Positions 1 to 13,255 of a stretch of 64,000 nt of DNA are shown in pieces. The stretch covers positions 1 to 64,000 of the forward strand of contig JAIWNI010000029.1 of the NCBI GenBank assembly GCA_025331435.1. The letters are read 5' to 3'. The position numbers and the translations under genes were made by a program. How positions within the stretch are numbered: position 1 is the stretch's first letter; each line of letters begins with the position of its first letter. The stretch comes from Choanephora cucurbitarum (taxonomy: Eukaryota; Mucoromycota; Mucoromycetes; Mucorales; Choanephoraceae). The notes under the pieces were generated by a model. The model had not been told where the DNA came from, made no database searches, and saw nothing but the letters and a program-made list of their open reading frames with translations.

Positions 1-1496
1 AGAAGAACTAGTCGTTGGAGATCCTGTAAGTTAACATGATTATTCAAGATACAAATGAAATACCTAACAAAGCCATATAGACATGTGGCATGCCAAAAGT
101 AGCTTCTCTGTTTACCTCGATGCCAACTTTTCTGAATGTGTACTTCTTTTTGGGTGATGAGCTTCACATGCTAGGCCATGGAATGGGTCATTTAGTCTAT
201 AACCTGCTGCACCCCAAAACACTCGACAAATACTATGCAGCGAACCCCAGATGTTACTCGTTTGATCCTAACATGTCTCTTAGCCAAAAGAACTTCATGA
301 TTCAGCTCGGCGATTGGATAGCTGCAAGTAGGTTGACTTGTCCCGCAGCATTCAATTATTCGTTTGACAAGCGTACTGGGTACTATCGCGCGATTGATTG
401 GCAAGACTTTTTGCTATACATTATACCTACTTTAGTTGTACCACATTTAGTACATCGGGGTGCTAGAAAAGCCTTGATGAGCCTTGTAAATGCTTTATCT
501 ATCAGTTTGCAGAGAGAAATTAGCTCTCAAGACTTAGAAGAGATGGATGGGTAATATTTTTAATAATGTACTCACTATCTTTGGAATATCTAACGTCTAT
601 TGTAGATTCTTGTCAGTTTGGGCCACTTTTTTGAACTCTGAAATAAGCCGCAATAAACTTAACCACCGTGTTTGGACTATGTACAACCACTTTACTACAT
701 ATGTCCGAACTAATTCGCCAACAAGGTCCGCTTCGTTATTATTCTTGTCGATCGCTAGAAAGAACTATCCAAATGTTCAGCAATCTTTGTAAATCGAAGT
801 CAAGACCAGATAGGGAAACGGAAAACATATTAAGATGCCTTAACTTTTTCAAAGAATTTCAAGTTCAAATGCTCCAGGAAAGCATACTTCCTTCAAAACT
901 TGAACCTAGTGATCGCTTTTTTGACTATCCGGGTTATATCAATCATGTACTACCGCAGCTTTGGGCCAAGTTCACATCAGTGAATCTTGACTTTGAAACC
1001 ATGTTGTATGACATACCTAAAGACAAAATTGTACTTACTTTGCGTCGATTTTATGCCAGACATCAGTTACGGGTTCGTGGGTCTGAGGTCGTACAAATTC
1101 AATTAGCTGCCCGTATGTATCAGAATGGCTTTGTATATCAATCGAGATACTACCGATCCTCTAATCCTCAGTTAAAGAGAGCCAACAATTTGGTAGTCTT
1201 TTTGTCTACAGAAGCTGGACAGTAAGTTTATATTAAAGAATTTGGATCATCACTTTTAACTCACATTCTTAATTCCTTATAGACGTCACTCTTCATGGTA
1301 CGTAGGTGAGGTGGTCAGCTTCTTTACACAAACGGTACATGGCACTCTTCGTTTTCTGGCACTCATATCTGTTGTTCGCGAAAGTAAGCTGGATCAGTTC
1401 GGGGTGCCTATGGTCACTCTGTTTGATAGTGACACTTCCGGAAAGGTAATGATATGCTTAGCAGAAGATATTATCAGCGTTGTTGGCTTTGTCTGA
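1..1496 (+). pseudogene. CACTA/Tnp2-like transposase-domain gene, 3' half, frameshifted
   Basis: This is the C-terminal half of a large transposase-associated protein of a type repeated in Mucorales genomes; the N-terminal part lies left of the window. A short exon (1-25) and an intron (26-80) precede a long exon. That exon carries LGDELHMLGHGMGH followed by a DWQDFLLYIIPTLVVP segment, both familiar from this family. A likely intron starts near 545 (GG|gtaat) and ends near 655. Soon after, near 694, the frame shifts before the conserved GPLRYYSCRSLERT segment. A last intron (about 1224-1283) leads to the final exon, which stops at 1494-1496. The frameshift suggests an inactive copy. The segment from 424 on is duplicated in inverted orientation at 7919. 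The family assignment rests on remembered motif resemblance, not a search. Confidence 0.6.
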
Positions 1497-3084
1497 TACA
1501 GCCACAACCCATCAGAATACAAGCTAATTTGGCCAAATGCCATGTACTATAAAAGGTTTGATAATCTTAAATGTGGCCAAATCAGTAACATGTAAACCAC
1601 TGTATATGATAATAAATGTGCACTTCAAACTTGTATGGATTGTGTATCGTTTACTTGTAGTAAAATGTTTTCAATCTGCTTCCATGCGCATCTGTCAAAA
1701 GTAGTTTGTTTGATAGAAGGTATTTTAATAAAAAAGAAGTAAACGAATGAAAAGTAAAAAGGGACAATCGAAATATGAAGATCAGTTTTATGAAAGATCC
1801 TTTTAAGAATGACATGGAAAAATTTGCAGTCACCGTCCAATCAAATCGATTTGTTCTGATCGATCAGGTTGACTTTTCTCTTTTTTTCTTCCTCTCTACC
1901 CTTTTCACACTTTTCCTCTTTTTCTCCTTTCCTCTTTTTCTCTTTGCCCTCTTTTTCATCTAGTTTTTCTTTTTATTCCTCATTACTCATTGGTCTTCCT
2001 TATTTTTTTATCTAATTCATCTCGATCCGTTCCTATGATTTGTGCTGATTGATTATAGACCGAAAATTTAAATTGTTACCATTGATATCATACCGATGTT
2101 GTTCAATCATGAATCAATATTCCGCATACAGCCAGCTAATAACGATGCTTTTTCACTCGAGCCTGGTGTTACTAATATGCTGCAGAATAAGACTTGTATG
2201 CTTTCATGCTTTGCGATTGATAATTCTCCTTGCCTCATTGTTTTGTTGATACGATATACTTGAAATCAAGTTAAAAGTTGACAAATGCTCATTTTAATCA
2301 GTCTTTAAAAAACTTTTACTAACTTTACCATAGAATCAGCCAACATGTTTTTACTGCAAACAGCACCTAAGTCACTCTGATTACATATTGCTTGTTCACC
2401 CGAGATGATAATGAAATCATTCCTTCTGCATGGAAATGTAAATGGCTCACATACCACATTATAATGGACTACTGATGACAAAATAAGGAACAAACACTTC
2501 TCAGTTAATACATAATATGAAATGATCAGTTCTTCAACATGTTTCGATTTATCACATGACTTTCTCTCACTGCAATAGTCATTGACGCAAACACATACCA
2601 GTAACTTTTATTAATGTAATCACAGTATACTACCCAGATTCAATATTTCATACTTGAACTTTGTTGCTCTGTCTGTGTTATCCCATCATTCTATTGTGCA
2701 GCAGTAGACAACTATTTATGAGATCTCAAACACAATAAAGTAGATCTGTTGAATTGCATCGTGAATATTATTAATGTGAGCTCATTGTGGTGAGCTAATG
2801 TAGAGTGTTTTTATTATGACATATGTGGTTCTGCGTTATCTAAAGGATCAAGCTATTGAGCGCTTGATGAGAAAAGTTCTGTCTTTCGAGGCTTCTTTAT
2901 CTATATAAGTAGCAAAATATTAATATTGTAATAGTTTGTACGGCTTTGTAAATTAATCCATTCTTCGCTTAAAGTGCAGTATATCTCTTCATAGATATAG
3001 GGTATAGATAAATATATGCAAATCCTCTTTTATATCATTTCCTATTAGACTATTTCACTTACCTACCAAATCTGCTTGAACAAA
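424..3084. repeat. Left arm of a 2.66 kb inverted repeat
   Basis: Every position n in this arm pairs with position 8343-n on the other strand, with no length change anywhere. I compared several separated stretches (near 1501, 1801, 2641 and 2881) base by base and found no mismatch. All long translations in the arm recur identically on the minus strand. Outward, pairing continues to 414 with one mismatch at 423 and is then lost. Inward, it ends at 3084. The arm holds the end of the transposase-like pseudogene and about 1.6 kb of non-coding AT-rich DNA (1497-3084), including a pyrimidine-rich tract at 1875-1975. No gene is recognised in that non-coding part. Confidence 0.93.
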
Positions 3085-5258
3085 TGCTTCTAATATCTCC
3101 TTTTTTTCAATTTAAAATATTCAACTTGAACTCATCATGATTGAGAAGATAGTGATCACTTACACTGAGAATACATGCGATCGTAATCTAGTTCGATGCA
3201 AAGGTAAGACATTATCATCTCAATTTAATTTCCATTCAGTCTTATTGGATGATGTATGTTTTCTCATCCTTCAGAACCACATTAAATATCAAACTATTTC
3301 TCATAACCTCATTTTTCTTTTCCATTTCTTCCTTTTGTAGGAAATGCACAGTAAAAGGCTACCTTTATTCCGTATAAATTGATCCATGAAGTGATTTTAA
3401 ATGAGCAATTTGGTATTATGTTTGCTTACTCATAGTTAGTTTCAACATGTAGTAAGTTGTCTGTTACCTATACATGTATTCCAATTTGCTTATCTTTCGA
3501 AATGCTCTAAATTGAATCCCTATCAAAGTAGAAGAGTTGGTCTTGTTCACCTCTGTTTCCAATGTTAATTACTACCTTAGAAATTAGCTTCATGTACCTA
3601 ACTCAAAGTTGTCCTTCTTAAAGGAACAAATCCCTTTTACTTATCTGTGAATTGAATGGCACAGCTTTTGTACTGTTCTATCATCAACTTCCAGGCCATG
3701 TCAAATATCGGTTGAGTGGCTTTTGTTTGCATATATCAAAGCTGTCATTCTTGAAAAATAGGTGACTCCATATGGTATTGCCTTACATTGTACTTTCAAA
3801 TTCTGCTCTTATTTCGAATCGATGAACAGTGTTTTGTTGCATGGTTTGTCGTGATATCTTACACTTCTGGTGGATGTTTATCTCCTTAAATGCTAATGCT
3901 GAGGATATAATAATTTCTAGGTCTTCAAGTTGGCTCTCATCTCCATTACTTGTATGTTTTCTGGTTGTTTGCAATGTCGTATGTGTGTATTTCTACATCG
4001 CATATGCTGATACCGTGGGCCCCAAATGCATTTTCTGGTTATTCATAGTTGAAGCAACCTTCTATAAGCCTGGTCGTACAAAGGTGGTAATTGCCTTACA
4101 ACTGTCGGTTATTGGTATGGACAAACTACTCTTTAAGATGTATTTCGTTAATCATATTTGCTTTAGAAACAACTAATCTTCATAAGCGCGTCTGTTTCTT
4201 CGGCTTGCCTTCTTAACATGTTGTCGACATTCCCATGGCGAGTCGTGCATCTTCGCTCATTGACCCCATCATGCCGATTCCAGTAGGTTCATGTCGTTGC
4301 ATCTTCCAGATCTTGTTGTCAGAAACGTGGTTTGGCTTTGCTAACGAGCTTTGGTAACTTTATACTCTTTATGAATGAAGGAAAAAAAAGAAAATTGATT
4401 TTTATTTTTGGAATTTATTTTTTTAGCGACGCCTTCTCTATACAGAGCTTTTGCTTCGAGATGACTCTATAGACTATGCTCTGCTCTCATACTTCAAGGT
4501 CTCTATTCCCCAAAGGAAGAAATATCAAATCAGCGTTAAAGCTTTAATTTCGTCAGTGTAAGACATCCACTTAGACATAGCTCTCATATTAATTCTGTAT
4601 CCTTAATAGTCATTCACAACTTTATCCGCTATCATGATCAATCCATCAAAGGTCAATCTAAACAAATCTTAAAATTCCATGCATTGACTGTTTGCTGTAC
4701 ACTTTTATTGTGATTACGATGTGCTTTTATACGAATTTATCAATGAAATCCCTATACCGTCGCTTAAAGAATACCATTCTGAAAAAACGTCAAGGATGTA
4801 CCTATTTATTTATAATACCCAATTTTAATTTTAGTAAAATAAATATACTTCATTCGCTCATTCCAGCAAATGGGCTTTCATTATAAGCAATCCTAAATAA
4901 GCCTTCTATATAAGGATATTCTATATCCGGTCATTCTTTAAACATCTGACGAATCATGTTGCTCTTCAAATGCCTTTCAGAGTATCACTATTCGTGGAAA
5001 TAGATCCGGAATTGAATATTGTTGGTCAGGAGATACTTACTCCGTAAAATCTAGAGCCTTTGATTAGCTAAAATACGTCTCTTTATGGTAACAGATGTTC
5101 GAATCCCCCACTTTTACACACCACCTTGATGCAAATTACTCAAATTTTTTGAATGTCACCAACTACAAATGTCCTAATGAGAAATCTGTATTTACAAACT
5201 TTTTTACTCAAATCTACGCACTCTTACACACTTAATTTTTTCCCTATGAGCTGTAGTG
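3085..5258. other. Spacer between inverted-repeat arms, no clear gene
   Basis: Single-copy AT-rich DNA between the two arms. An open frame of 115 codons (3829-4176) is hydrophobic and unrecognised. A slightly GC-richer patch at 4200-4350 has about 40 open codons from an ATG at 4235 ending at a GT. A second open stretch (about 4428-4562) follows an AG acceptor, but the two do not join in frame. I cannot support a functional gene here. Confidence 0.5.
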
Positions 5259-7919
5259 TTTGTTCAAGCAGATTTGGTAGGTAAGTGAAATAGTCTAATA
5301 GGAAATGATATAAAAGAGGATTTGCATATATTTATCTATACCCTATATCTATGAAGAGATATACTGCACTTTAAGCGAAGAATGGATTAATTTACAAAGC
5401 CGTACAAACTATTACAATATTAATATTTTGCTACTTATATAGATAAAGAAGCCTCGAAAGACAGAACTTTTCTCATCAAGCGCTCAATAGCTTGATCCTT
5501 TAGATAACGCAGAACCACATATGTCATAATAAAAACACTCTACATTAGCTCACCACAATGAGCTCACATTAATAATATTCACGATGCAATTCAACAGATC
5601 TACTTTATTGTGTTTGAGATCTCATAAATAGTTGTCTACTGCTGCACAATAGAATGATGGGATAACACAGACAGAGCAACAAAGTTCAAGTATGAAATAT
5701 TGAATCTGGGTAGTATACTGTGATTACATTAATAAAAGTTACTGGTATGTGTTTGCGTCAATGACTATTGCAGTGAGAGAAAGTCATGTGATAAATCGAA
5801 ACATGTTGAAGAACTGATCATTTCATATTATGTATTAACTGAGAAGTGTTTGTTCCTTATTTTGTCATCAGTAGTCCATTATAATGTGGTATGTGAGCCA
5901 TTTACATTTCCATGCAGAAGGAATGATTTCATTATCATCTCGGGTGAACAAGCAATATGTAATCAGAGTGACTTAGGTGCTGTTTGCAGTAAAAACATGT
6001 TGGCTGATTCTATGGTAAAGTTAGTAAAAGTTTTTTAAAGACTGATTAAAATGAGCATTTGTCAACTTTTAACTTGATTTCAAGTATATCGTATCAACAA
6101 AACAATGAGGCAAGGAGAATTATCAATCGCAAAGCATGAAAGCATACAAGTCTTATTCTGCAGCATATTAGTAACACCAGGCTCGAGTGAAAAAGCATCG
6201 TTATTAGCTGGCTGTATGCGGAATATTGATTCATGATTGAACAACATCGGTATGATATCAATGGTAACAATTTAAATTTTCGGTCTATAATCAATCAGCA
6301 CAAATCATAGGAACGGATCGAGATGAATTAGATAAAAAAATAAGGAAGACCAATGAGTAATGAGGAATAAAAAGAAAAACTAGATGAAAAAGAGGGCAAA
6401 GAGAAAAAGAGGAAAGGAGAAAAAGAGGAAAAGTGTGAAAAGGGTAGAGAGGAAGAAAAAAAGAGAAAAGTCAACCTGATCGATCAGAACAAATCGATTT
6501 GATTGGACGGTGACTGCAAATTTTTCCATGTCATTCTTAAAAGGATCTTTCATAAAACTGATCTTCATATTTCGATTGTCCCTTTTTACTTTTCATTCGT
6601 TTACTTCTTTTTTATTAAAATACCTTCTATCAAACAAACTACTTTTGACAGATGCGCATGGAAGCAGATTGAAAACATTTTACTACAAGTAAACGATACA
6701 CAATCCATACAAGTTTGAAGTGCACATTTATTATCATATACAGTGGTTTACATGTTACTGATTTGGCCACATTTAAGATTATCAAACCTTTTATAGTACA
6801 TGGCATTTGGCCAAATTAGCTTGTATTCTGATGGGTTGTGGCTGTATCAGACAAAGCCAACAACGCTGATAATATCTTCTGCTAAGCATATCATTACCTT
6901 TCCGGAAGTGTCACTATCAAACAGAGTGACCATAGGCACCCCGAACTGATCCAGCTTACTTTCGCGAACAACAGATATGAGTGCCAGAAAACGAAGAGTG
7001 CCATGTACCGTTTGTGTAAAGAAGCTGACCACCTCACCTACGTACCATGAAGAGTGACGTCTATAAGGAATTAAGAATGTGAGTTAAAAGTGATGATCCA
7101 AATTCTTTAATATAAACTTACTGTCCAGCTTCTGTAGACAAAAAGACTACCAAATTGTTGGCTCTCTTTAACTGAGGATTAGAGGATCGGTAGTATCTCG
7201 ATTGATATACAAAGCCATTCTGATACATACGGGCAGCTAATTGAATTTGTACGACCTCAGACCCACGAACCCGTAACTGATGTCTGGCATAAAATCGACG
7301 CAAAGTAAGTACAATTTTGTCTTTAGGTATGTCATACAACATGGTTTCAAAGTCAAGATTCACTGATGTGAACTTGGCCCAAAGCTGCGGTAGTACATGA
7401 TTGATATAACCCGGATAGTCAAAAAAGCGATCACTAGGTTCAAGTTTTGAAGGAAGTATGCTTTCCTGGAGCATTTGAACTTGAAATTCTTTGAAAAAGT
7501 TAAGGCATCTTAATATGTTTTCCGTTTCCCTATCTGGTCTTGACTTCGATTTACAAAGATTGCTGAACATTTGGATAGTTCTTTCTAGCGATCGACAAGA
7601 ATAATAACGAAGCGGACCTTGTTGGCGAATTAGTTCGGACATATGTAGTAAAGTGGTTGTACATAGTCCAAACACGGTGGTTAAGTTTATTGCGGCTTAT
7701 TTCAGAGTTCAAAAAAGTGGCCCAAACTGACAAGAATCTACAATAGACGTTAGATATTCCAAAGATAGTGAGTACATTATTAAAAATATTACCCATCCAT
7801 CTCTTCTAAGTCTTGAGAGCTAATTTCTCTCTGCAAACTGATAGATAAAGCATTTACAAGGCTCATCAAGGCTTTTCTAGCACCCCGATGTACTAAATGT
7901 GGTACAACTAAAGTAGGTA
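5259..7919. repeat. Right arm of the 2.66 kb inverted repeat
   Basis: Reverse complement of 424-3084 with a constant coordinate sum of 8343. The outer end coincides, to within about 10 bp, with the first bases of the LINE that follows. The last few paired bases (7921-7929) overlap the point where LINE coding sequence starts. The arm therefore carries a 5'-truncated minus-strand copy of the transposase-like pseudogene. Confidence 0.93.
6847..7919 (-). pseudogene. Truncated inverted copy of the transposase-like pseudogene
   Basis: Minus-strand duplicate of the last part of the gene at 424-1496. It begins inside the LYIIPTLVVP segment, where the LINE junction cuts it, and ends at the same stop codon (6847-6849). 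It carries the same frameshift before the GPLRYYSCRS segment as the left copy, so the damage predates the duplication. Confidence 0.7.
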
Positions 7920-7930
7920 CAATGTATAGT

Positions 7931-9421
7931 ATGGCTTCTTCCGCTAACCTACACAAGGGGATCATTCAAACCCCGAAAATATACAAACTGAACAAAAAGT
8001 CATGGGCAGACGCTGTCAGTGAGGGCATGCAACGTATCTCATCTAAAGCGCGTGACCCATCAACTACTAGGCCTTCTGTCGAGCCTGGGCAACTCGCAGA
8101 AAGCGCTGTACGAGATGTCTACAATCATGTCGCGAGAGCATTCCTGAAGGGTACGATCTCCCACTCTCTCCTGGTCGACGTTTCACATGTTGCCGACCAA
8201 AAACTGTTTATTCAAGAACTTCGCGAGCTTTGCGAGAGCCAAAAACACCTTCGGTCTGTTTCTGGAACTCTTCGCAGGGAATTTGCTCGTCAATACGCCG
8301 AAATCGCTGTTTCCCCTTCATAGTACCGCATCTTCAAAGACGAAGGTTTTGAGCTACGAACCTTAGGCAAGTTCTTAGCCTATCCTTCTCTTTCATCTTC
8401 ATCTGAGATCTTGGAAATCTCGCTCTCTGGTCTTCCACCTCAGTATGGTCGAGAGTTTGGTGGCTTAGAGTAACTTCATTCAGACATGAATCATAACTTG
8501 GGACATTTCGGCAATGTCGTGGATAGTGGGCTTGTCAACAGCTTCTCAGGAGTGTTTTTGGGAAATGGCTATGTCGTTCTTGAGATTGAATCTTCATCTC
8601 CATCCCACTCTCTTTCTCACTTAATTGATTGGTCATATCACCCAATTGATTTTTCTACAAACTCTGATAACTCCTTGCAAAAGGAGTTTAAACGTATTCA
8701 AATTAAGGCTACCTGGGCTTCTATGCCACCTTTCTGTCGCTATTGCCATGGCTCCGACCATGCTTTGGCTGATTGTAATTTGAGACGTAAAGCTACCACC
8801 TGTTTTAATTGCCATGAGGTGGGGCACATTTCTCGAGTTTGTCCTCGTAAGAACTTAGGCACAGGCAAAAAGCGTAAGACTGCCGATGCTACAATTACTC
8901 CTGCAGCTATTGTATCTGAAGTCCTTCAGAAAAGTCCTTCTCAGGATAACGTAGCAGAACCAGTGGCATCTCCAAACATTCCCTTGTCACCAAACTCCAG
9001 CTCCACTCCGGCTCCTGAACCTCTTACTCTACTTCAGCCATCTAACTCTCTTGCCGCTCCCAGTGAGATACAGCTTAACTCTGCTGCAACCCGCCAGTCT
9101 CAACGATTGAGAGAAAACACATTGTCACTCGAGCCTCTTTTCCCTCCTACCCAGAGCTCTGGGTCTATGAAAATCTGTTTGCATTGTGGATTAACGGGTC
9201 ATTCTCGCACCACCAGTCGCCAATGTCTTAAGAACCCAGAGCGCCTGGCTGAGCTCGAGTCTAACTCCTCTGATCCATCGCTCTCCTCCATTCCTTCACT
9301 TGCACTTTTCGATCTTGATACTGAAATGGGAGACGATCTCCCAACCACTCAATTTCCTTCCGAAGCTAACTTCGAGACCAGCACTGACGCTTTCCTAGCT
9401 GCCTCCAAGCTCTTTCAATAA
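7931..9421 (+). pseudogene. LINE ORF1 (gag-like, CCHC zinc knuckles), two stops
   Basis: One reading frame of about 497 codons interrupted by TAG at 8321 and TAA at 8471. The middle carries two adjacent zinc knuckles, CRYCHGSDHALADC and CFNCHEVGHISRVC (both CX2CX4HX4C). Near the end lies a third, looser one, CLHCGLTGHSRTTSRQC (CX2CX4HX6C). In LINEs this type of ORF1 protein is the nucleic-acid-binding chaperone of the ribonucleoprotein. The region between the second and third knuckles is Pro/Ser/Thr-rich. The two stops show that this copy cannot make the full protein. Confidence 0.8.
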
Positions 9422-9425
9422 GTTA

Positions 9426-12400
9426 ATGGATTTAAGTCCTTTATCCAGTCCGCTCCTTTATTCTAACCCTACTATGACTCAATCCTCTTCTCACTCCCTC
9501 ATTCTCAAACTGGGTACGCTCAACTGTCGCAGTCTTGCTAAGAAGGCTACCCTCAAACTCGCTCCTCGTTCATTCGTCATCTCCGCTCCTTGTCCTTTGA
9601 TATTCTGGCACTTCAGGAAACGCACGCCGATAACCCTGATATTCAGAATATCCTTCACACTCAGTTCCAAGCAAAAGACAGTATCTGGTCTGCACATTGC
9701 GGCCTCATCTGCCTCTCGCCTGATATTGAGCTATCCGCTCCTTTCATCAGCCGTTGTGGACGTCTCATCCATACGTCCGTTACCCACCGCTCTAACCTTT
9801 TCGATTCTTTCACTCTTACTGTTGTTTATTTTCCTGCCAACAGTGGTGAACGGTTAGGTTTTCTCTCATCTGAAGTCGTGGATACTTTCTTCCCATGCGC
9901 ACCTTCACGTCAAGTGATCTTAGGCGACTTCAACTACTCGTACGCCAATCACTTTCCCAGTATGCCACGCAGAGCTCCTCAGACGTGGTTTGAGTATATA
10001 GACCGATTTTTTGTTGATGCTATTACTCCTGTTGGTCAACTTGCACTGCCTACCTTTCAAAATCATAGAGGCACCTCCTGTATTGATTATGGTTTTGTAA
10101 CAAAAGATATGCTTTCCAGTATCTTGTACAGCTACAATCAGGTGGACTTTTTACCGATCGAATGGACTGATCATCGATTGCTATCTTTAAACCTTCGCCT
10201 TCGTTCATCGTCTTCACATACCTCCTCCGCCTCCTCTATAGGTAAAGGGTTTTGGAAAGCTCACCCTCGTTTGGCCAAGGATAGTACTTTTCAGGCAAAA
10301 CTGAACGCCTGTTTGTTTACGACAATAGCGAGTTTTCCTTCTGACCTTCCTGCTTCTCTGAAGTGGGAGCATTTGAAACAAGTCACTGCCAAGACAGCAA
10401 GGTCGTACTCTCGCCGTCGAGCGTTTACCCTTTCTCGTGCTGAGGCTCTCCTCCAAAGAAAGCGCTCCAAAATTGAATCAAATCTTCTGTGCAATCCATC
10501 CTTATATCCGGAACTCTCCCCTCAATTGAAGGTTGTTCAAGAGCAATTGTCCTCACTACAGCATTACCATGTCGAAACTTTGGCTCTGAAGGCAGGCATT
10601 CAGTGGCGTGAGAAAGGCGAACTATCTGCAGGATATCTTAAGCGTACTGCTTCTTCAAGGCTCTCTAGGTCTACCATCCCACCTCTGCAACATCCATCTC
10701 TGAACCGTGTTTGTCAGACTAAGGAAGAAATGTTAGACTCAGCTTTTGTCTTTTATGACAAACTCTACTCTCCTGATCCCATTGATCTAAACGCTGCCCA
10801 GTCTCTTTTGGATTCAATCCCGTCGTCGGTTTGTATATCAGCTTCTGATTCTGCCTTACTGATGGAGCGAATTACATTTGATGACTTGATCCACGCCTTT
10901 TCTCGTTGTCCTTCCACGAGTAGCCCTGGCTTGGATGGTTTGCCTTATGAGATTGTCAAACTCATTGTAGTCCATCCTTCTTGTCGTGACATCGCTGTGC
11001 AAGTTTTTGATGATGCCTTGCGTTTTGGAATTTTTCCACCTTCTTGGGTATCTACTTCAGTTTGCCTGTTACCCAAAAAGGGTGATTTGTCAGATATGAA
11101 AAACTGGCGCCCAATATCCTTGATCAACACTGATGCTGAGGTGTTCACCCGCATTCTAAATGCGCGGTTTTTAATAGTCACCGATGACTTGATCAATCCT
11201 TACCAGTTTGGTTTTGTCAGAGGTCGATTCATCGCAGATAATGATCTTATGATGAAACTGTTAATAGAGCATGCCCACCTCACTAACTCCCCTGCCATTG
11301 CCCTTCTTTTAGATCAAGAAAAGGCCTACGATCGGGTTCATCCACAATACTTGCAACTTGTACTGGAGCGTTTTGAATTCCCCTCTGCCATCGTTCGCAG
11401 TCTTATCTCGCTTTTCGTCACCACGCAGTTGTCTATCAATGTCAACGGATTCCATTCACCTTCTGTCTTACAGAGGCGGGGTCTACGACAGGGTGATCCG
11501 ATTTCTCCAATACTGTTCAATCTGGCTTTTGAGCCTCTCTTGAGGTCTATCCTTAACGCTCAACCTTTACAAGGGATTTCTTTGCCTTCTCCATTGACAT
11601 CGCCAATAGCCCTTGAATTAGGTTCAACCAAACTGTTGGCTTATGCTGATGATATCGCCTATTTTCTCAACAAGAGTAGCGAGCTTCAACACTTGCTCTC
11701 GTTGTTATCCACCTATTCTAAGGCTTCTAATGCACAGGTCAATTACCATAAGACTCAAGCTCTTTCTTTGTCTGGTAATCGTAGTCGCTTTATCACCGAT
11801 TGGGCTTCTCCCTTAGCGGAAAGCAACATTACCCAATGGCATGACTCCTCTTCTGCTGGGCCCGTCATCTATCTAGGCTACCCTCTCTTTACTTCCTCTC
11901 GCCAGCGAAACTTTTTCCTCTCTTCTTTACTCGAGAAGATCAGTCGGGCTTGTGATATCCACAGAGGTCGTCAACTGTCGGTCCGGGGTCGAATAACCAT
12001 ACTGAACTCGCTAATTCTGTCAAAGCTTTGGCATGTTCTTCGCGTCATCTCTGTGCCCAAATCCTTCTTCGCCACCCTTCAATCCATAGTATCGACTTTT
12101 GTCTCCTATCGCATTTTTCCACGGATAAGCTACTCCACCATGTGCTTACCCAGATCCAAAGGTGGTTTGGGCCTACTAAATGCATACATACAACAAGGTG
12201 CTCTCCAGCTTCGTTGGCTGATTCCTCTCGTTACAGACTTTAGGATTGACACTAAGTCTTCATCCATGTCTCTGGATACTGATTCTGAGGCACATTCCTC
12301 TATCATCTTGCCTCGACTGTTGAATTTCTTTTACAAGTATGCTCCAGATCTTCCCGATTACCGCCTGTCCCTTTTGTTCCCGGCCCTTCGCCCTCAACTT

Positions 12401-13255
12401 CTCACTGACATCAACAGCGCCTTTGCGTTACTGTTTAAAGCTCTGGATTCGCTATCCCATTTGTTTCGATCGGTCACCGCCACCGCGGCTACGTGCCTCA
12501 CTCTGCCATTGTCCTCGGTTGTCACGCCTGAAACATTGGCCCGTGTTCCTAAGCAGCTTTGCACTCTACCAATGTCCTTCTTTTACGAGCACAATTCTGA
12601 TCGCGATCGTCGCCTTCAACCTATCCTTTCTCGTGCTAGACTGGTCAGATATCCTACATAGAGTAAACGCCTACATTGACTGATAAGTATCAATGTGATC
12701 AGGTTCACTGACTACTTTATCCGCGCCTTTATCCCTCCTCAGTACGCTTCCTTGGGCCCTCACTCTTTCACGCCTGTCTCCAATCACCGCCACTTCGAAT
12801 TGAGTCCGTTCCTCTCTTGCCTCCTTTTGGGCTCGTCTTCTTCTGTTTCTGTTCTCACTAAAACACGATATCGAAGCATGTGTAGTACCACTACTAACAA
12901 GCCATCTTATCTTCCTTCTCTTCCAGCAACATCTTGGAAAATGTTTTGGCAGATGCCCCTCTGGCATCAATCTCGTACCGTCTGGTTCCGCACGCTCCAT
13001 AAAAAAATCCCTAGCCGAAAAATATTACATAAATGGCTCCAACCAAATTTTCCTTCTCCGGCTTGTCTAATCTGTCACTATCCAGTGGAAGATTTCCATC
13101 ACTTTGTCTTTTCGTGTCCTCTCAAGATTCAAGGCTGGCAGAAGGTGTGGCATGCCTTCTTTCGCGGCTCCTTTGATTTGTCCATCGACAACCTTCCACT
13201 GCAAGACGCCATCCTTAAGCTGCAACCTCCTCCTCTTATTTCGCTTCTCTGGTAG
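9426..13255 (+). pseudogene. LINE ORF2: APE endonuclease, reverse transcriptase, zf-RVT
   Basis: Starts 4 bp after ORF1. The endonuclease shows LNCRSL, LQETHA, LGDFNYS, CIDYGF and DHRLLSL in order. The reverse transcriptase shows SSPGLDGLPYEI, NWRPISLINTD, QFGFVRGRFI, ALLLDQEKAYDRV, RRGLRQGDPISPILFN and the catalytic LLAYADDIAYFL. The C-terminus has a zinc-binding CLICHYPVEDFHHFVFSC (zf-RVT type). The frame is broken by a shift near 9560, between the first endonuclease motif and LQETHA, and again around 12640-12690 where in-frame stops occur. Otherwise the RT core is open for about 1000 codons, suggesting fairly recent activity of the family. This copy is non-autonomous. Confidence 0.88.

Noticed and set aside
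3829..4176. 115-codon open frame in the palindrome spacer
   Set aside because: Hydrophobic, AT-driven composition, no family resemblance, no convincing context.
4235..4562. Possible two-exon small gene (MASRASSLIDPIMPIPVG... and RRLLYTELLLRDD...)
   Set aside because: The GT donor near 4354 and AG acceptor near 4427 do not keep the two open parts in one frame, and I recognise neither.
5097..5106. GTTCGAATCC, a perfect B-box/T-loop-like sequence that could indicate a tRNA
   Set aside because: The flanking bases do not form a T stem, the candidate acceptor ends do not pair, and no A box lies at the right distance.
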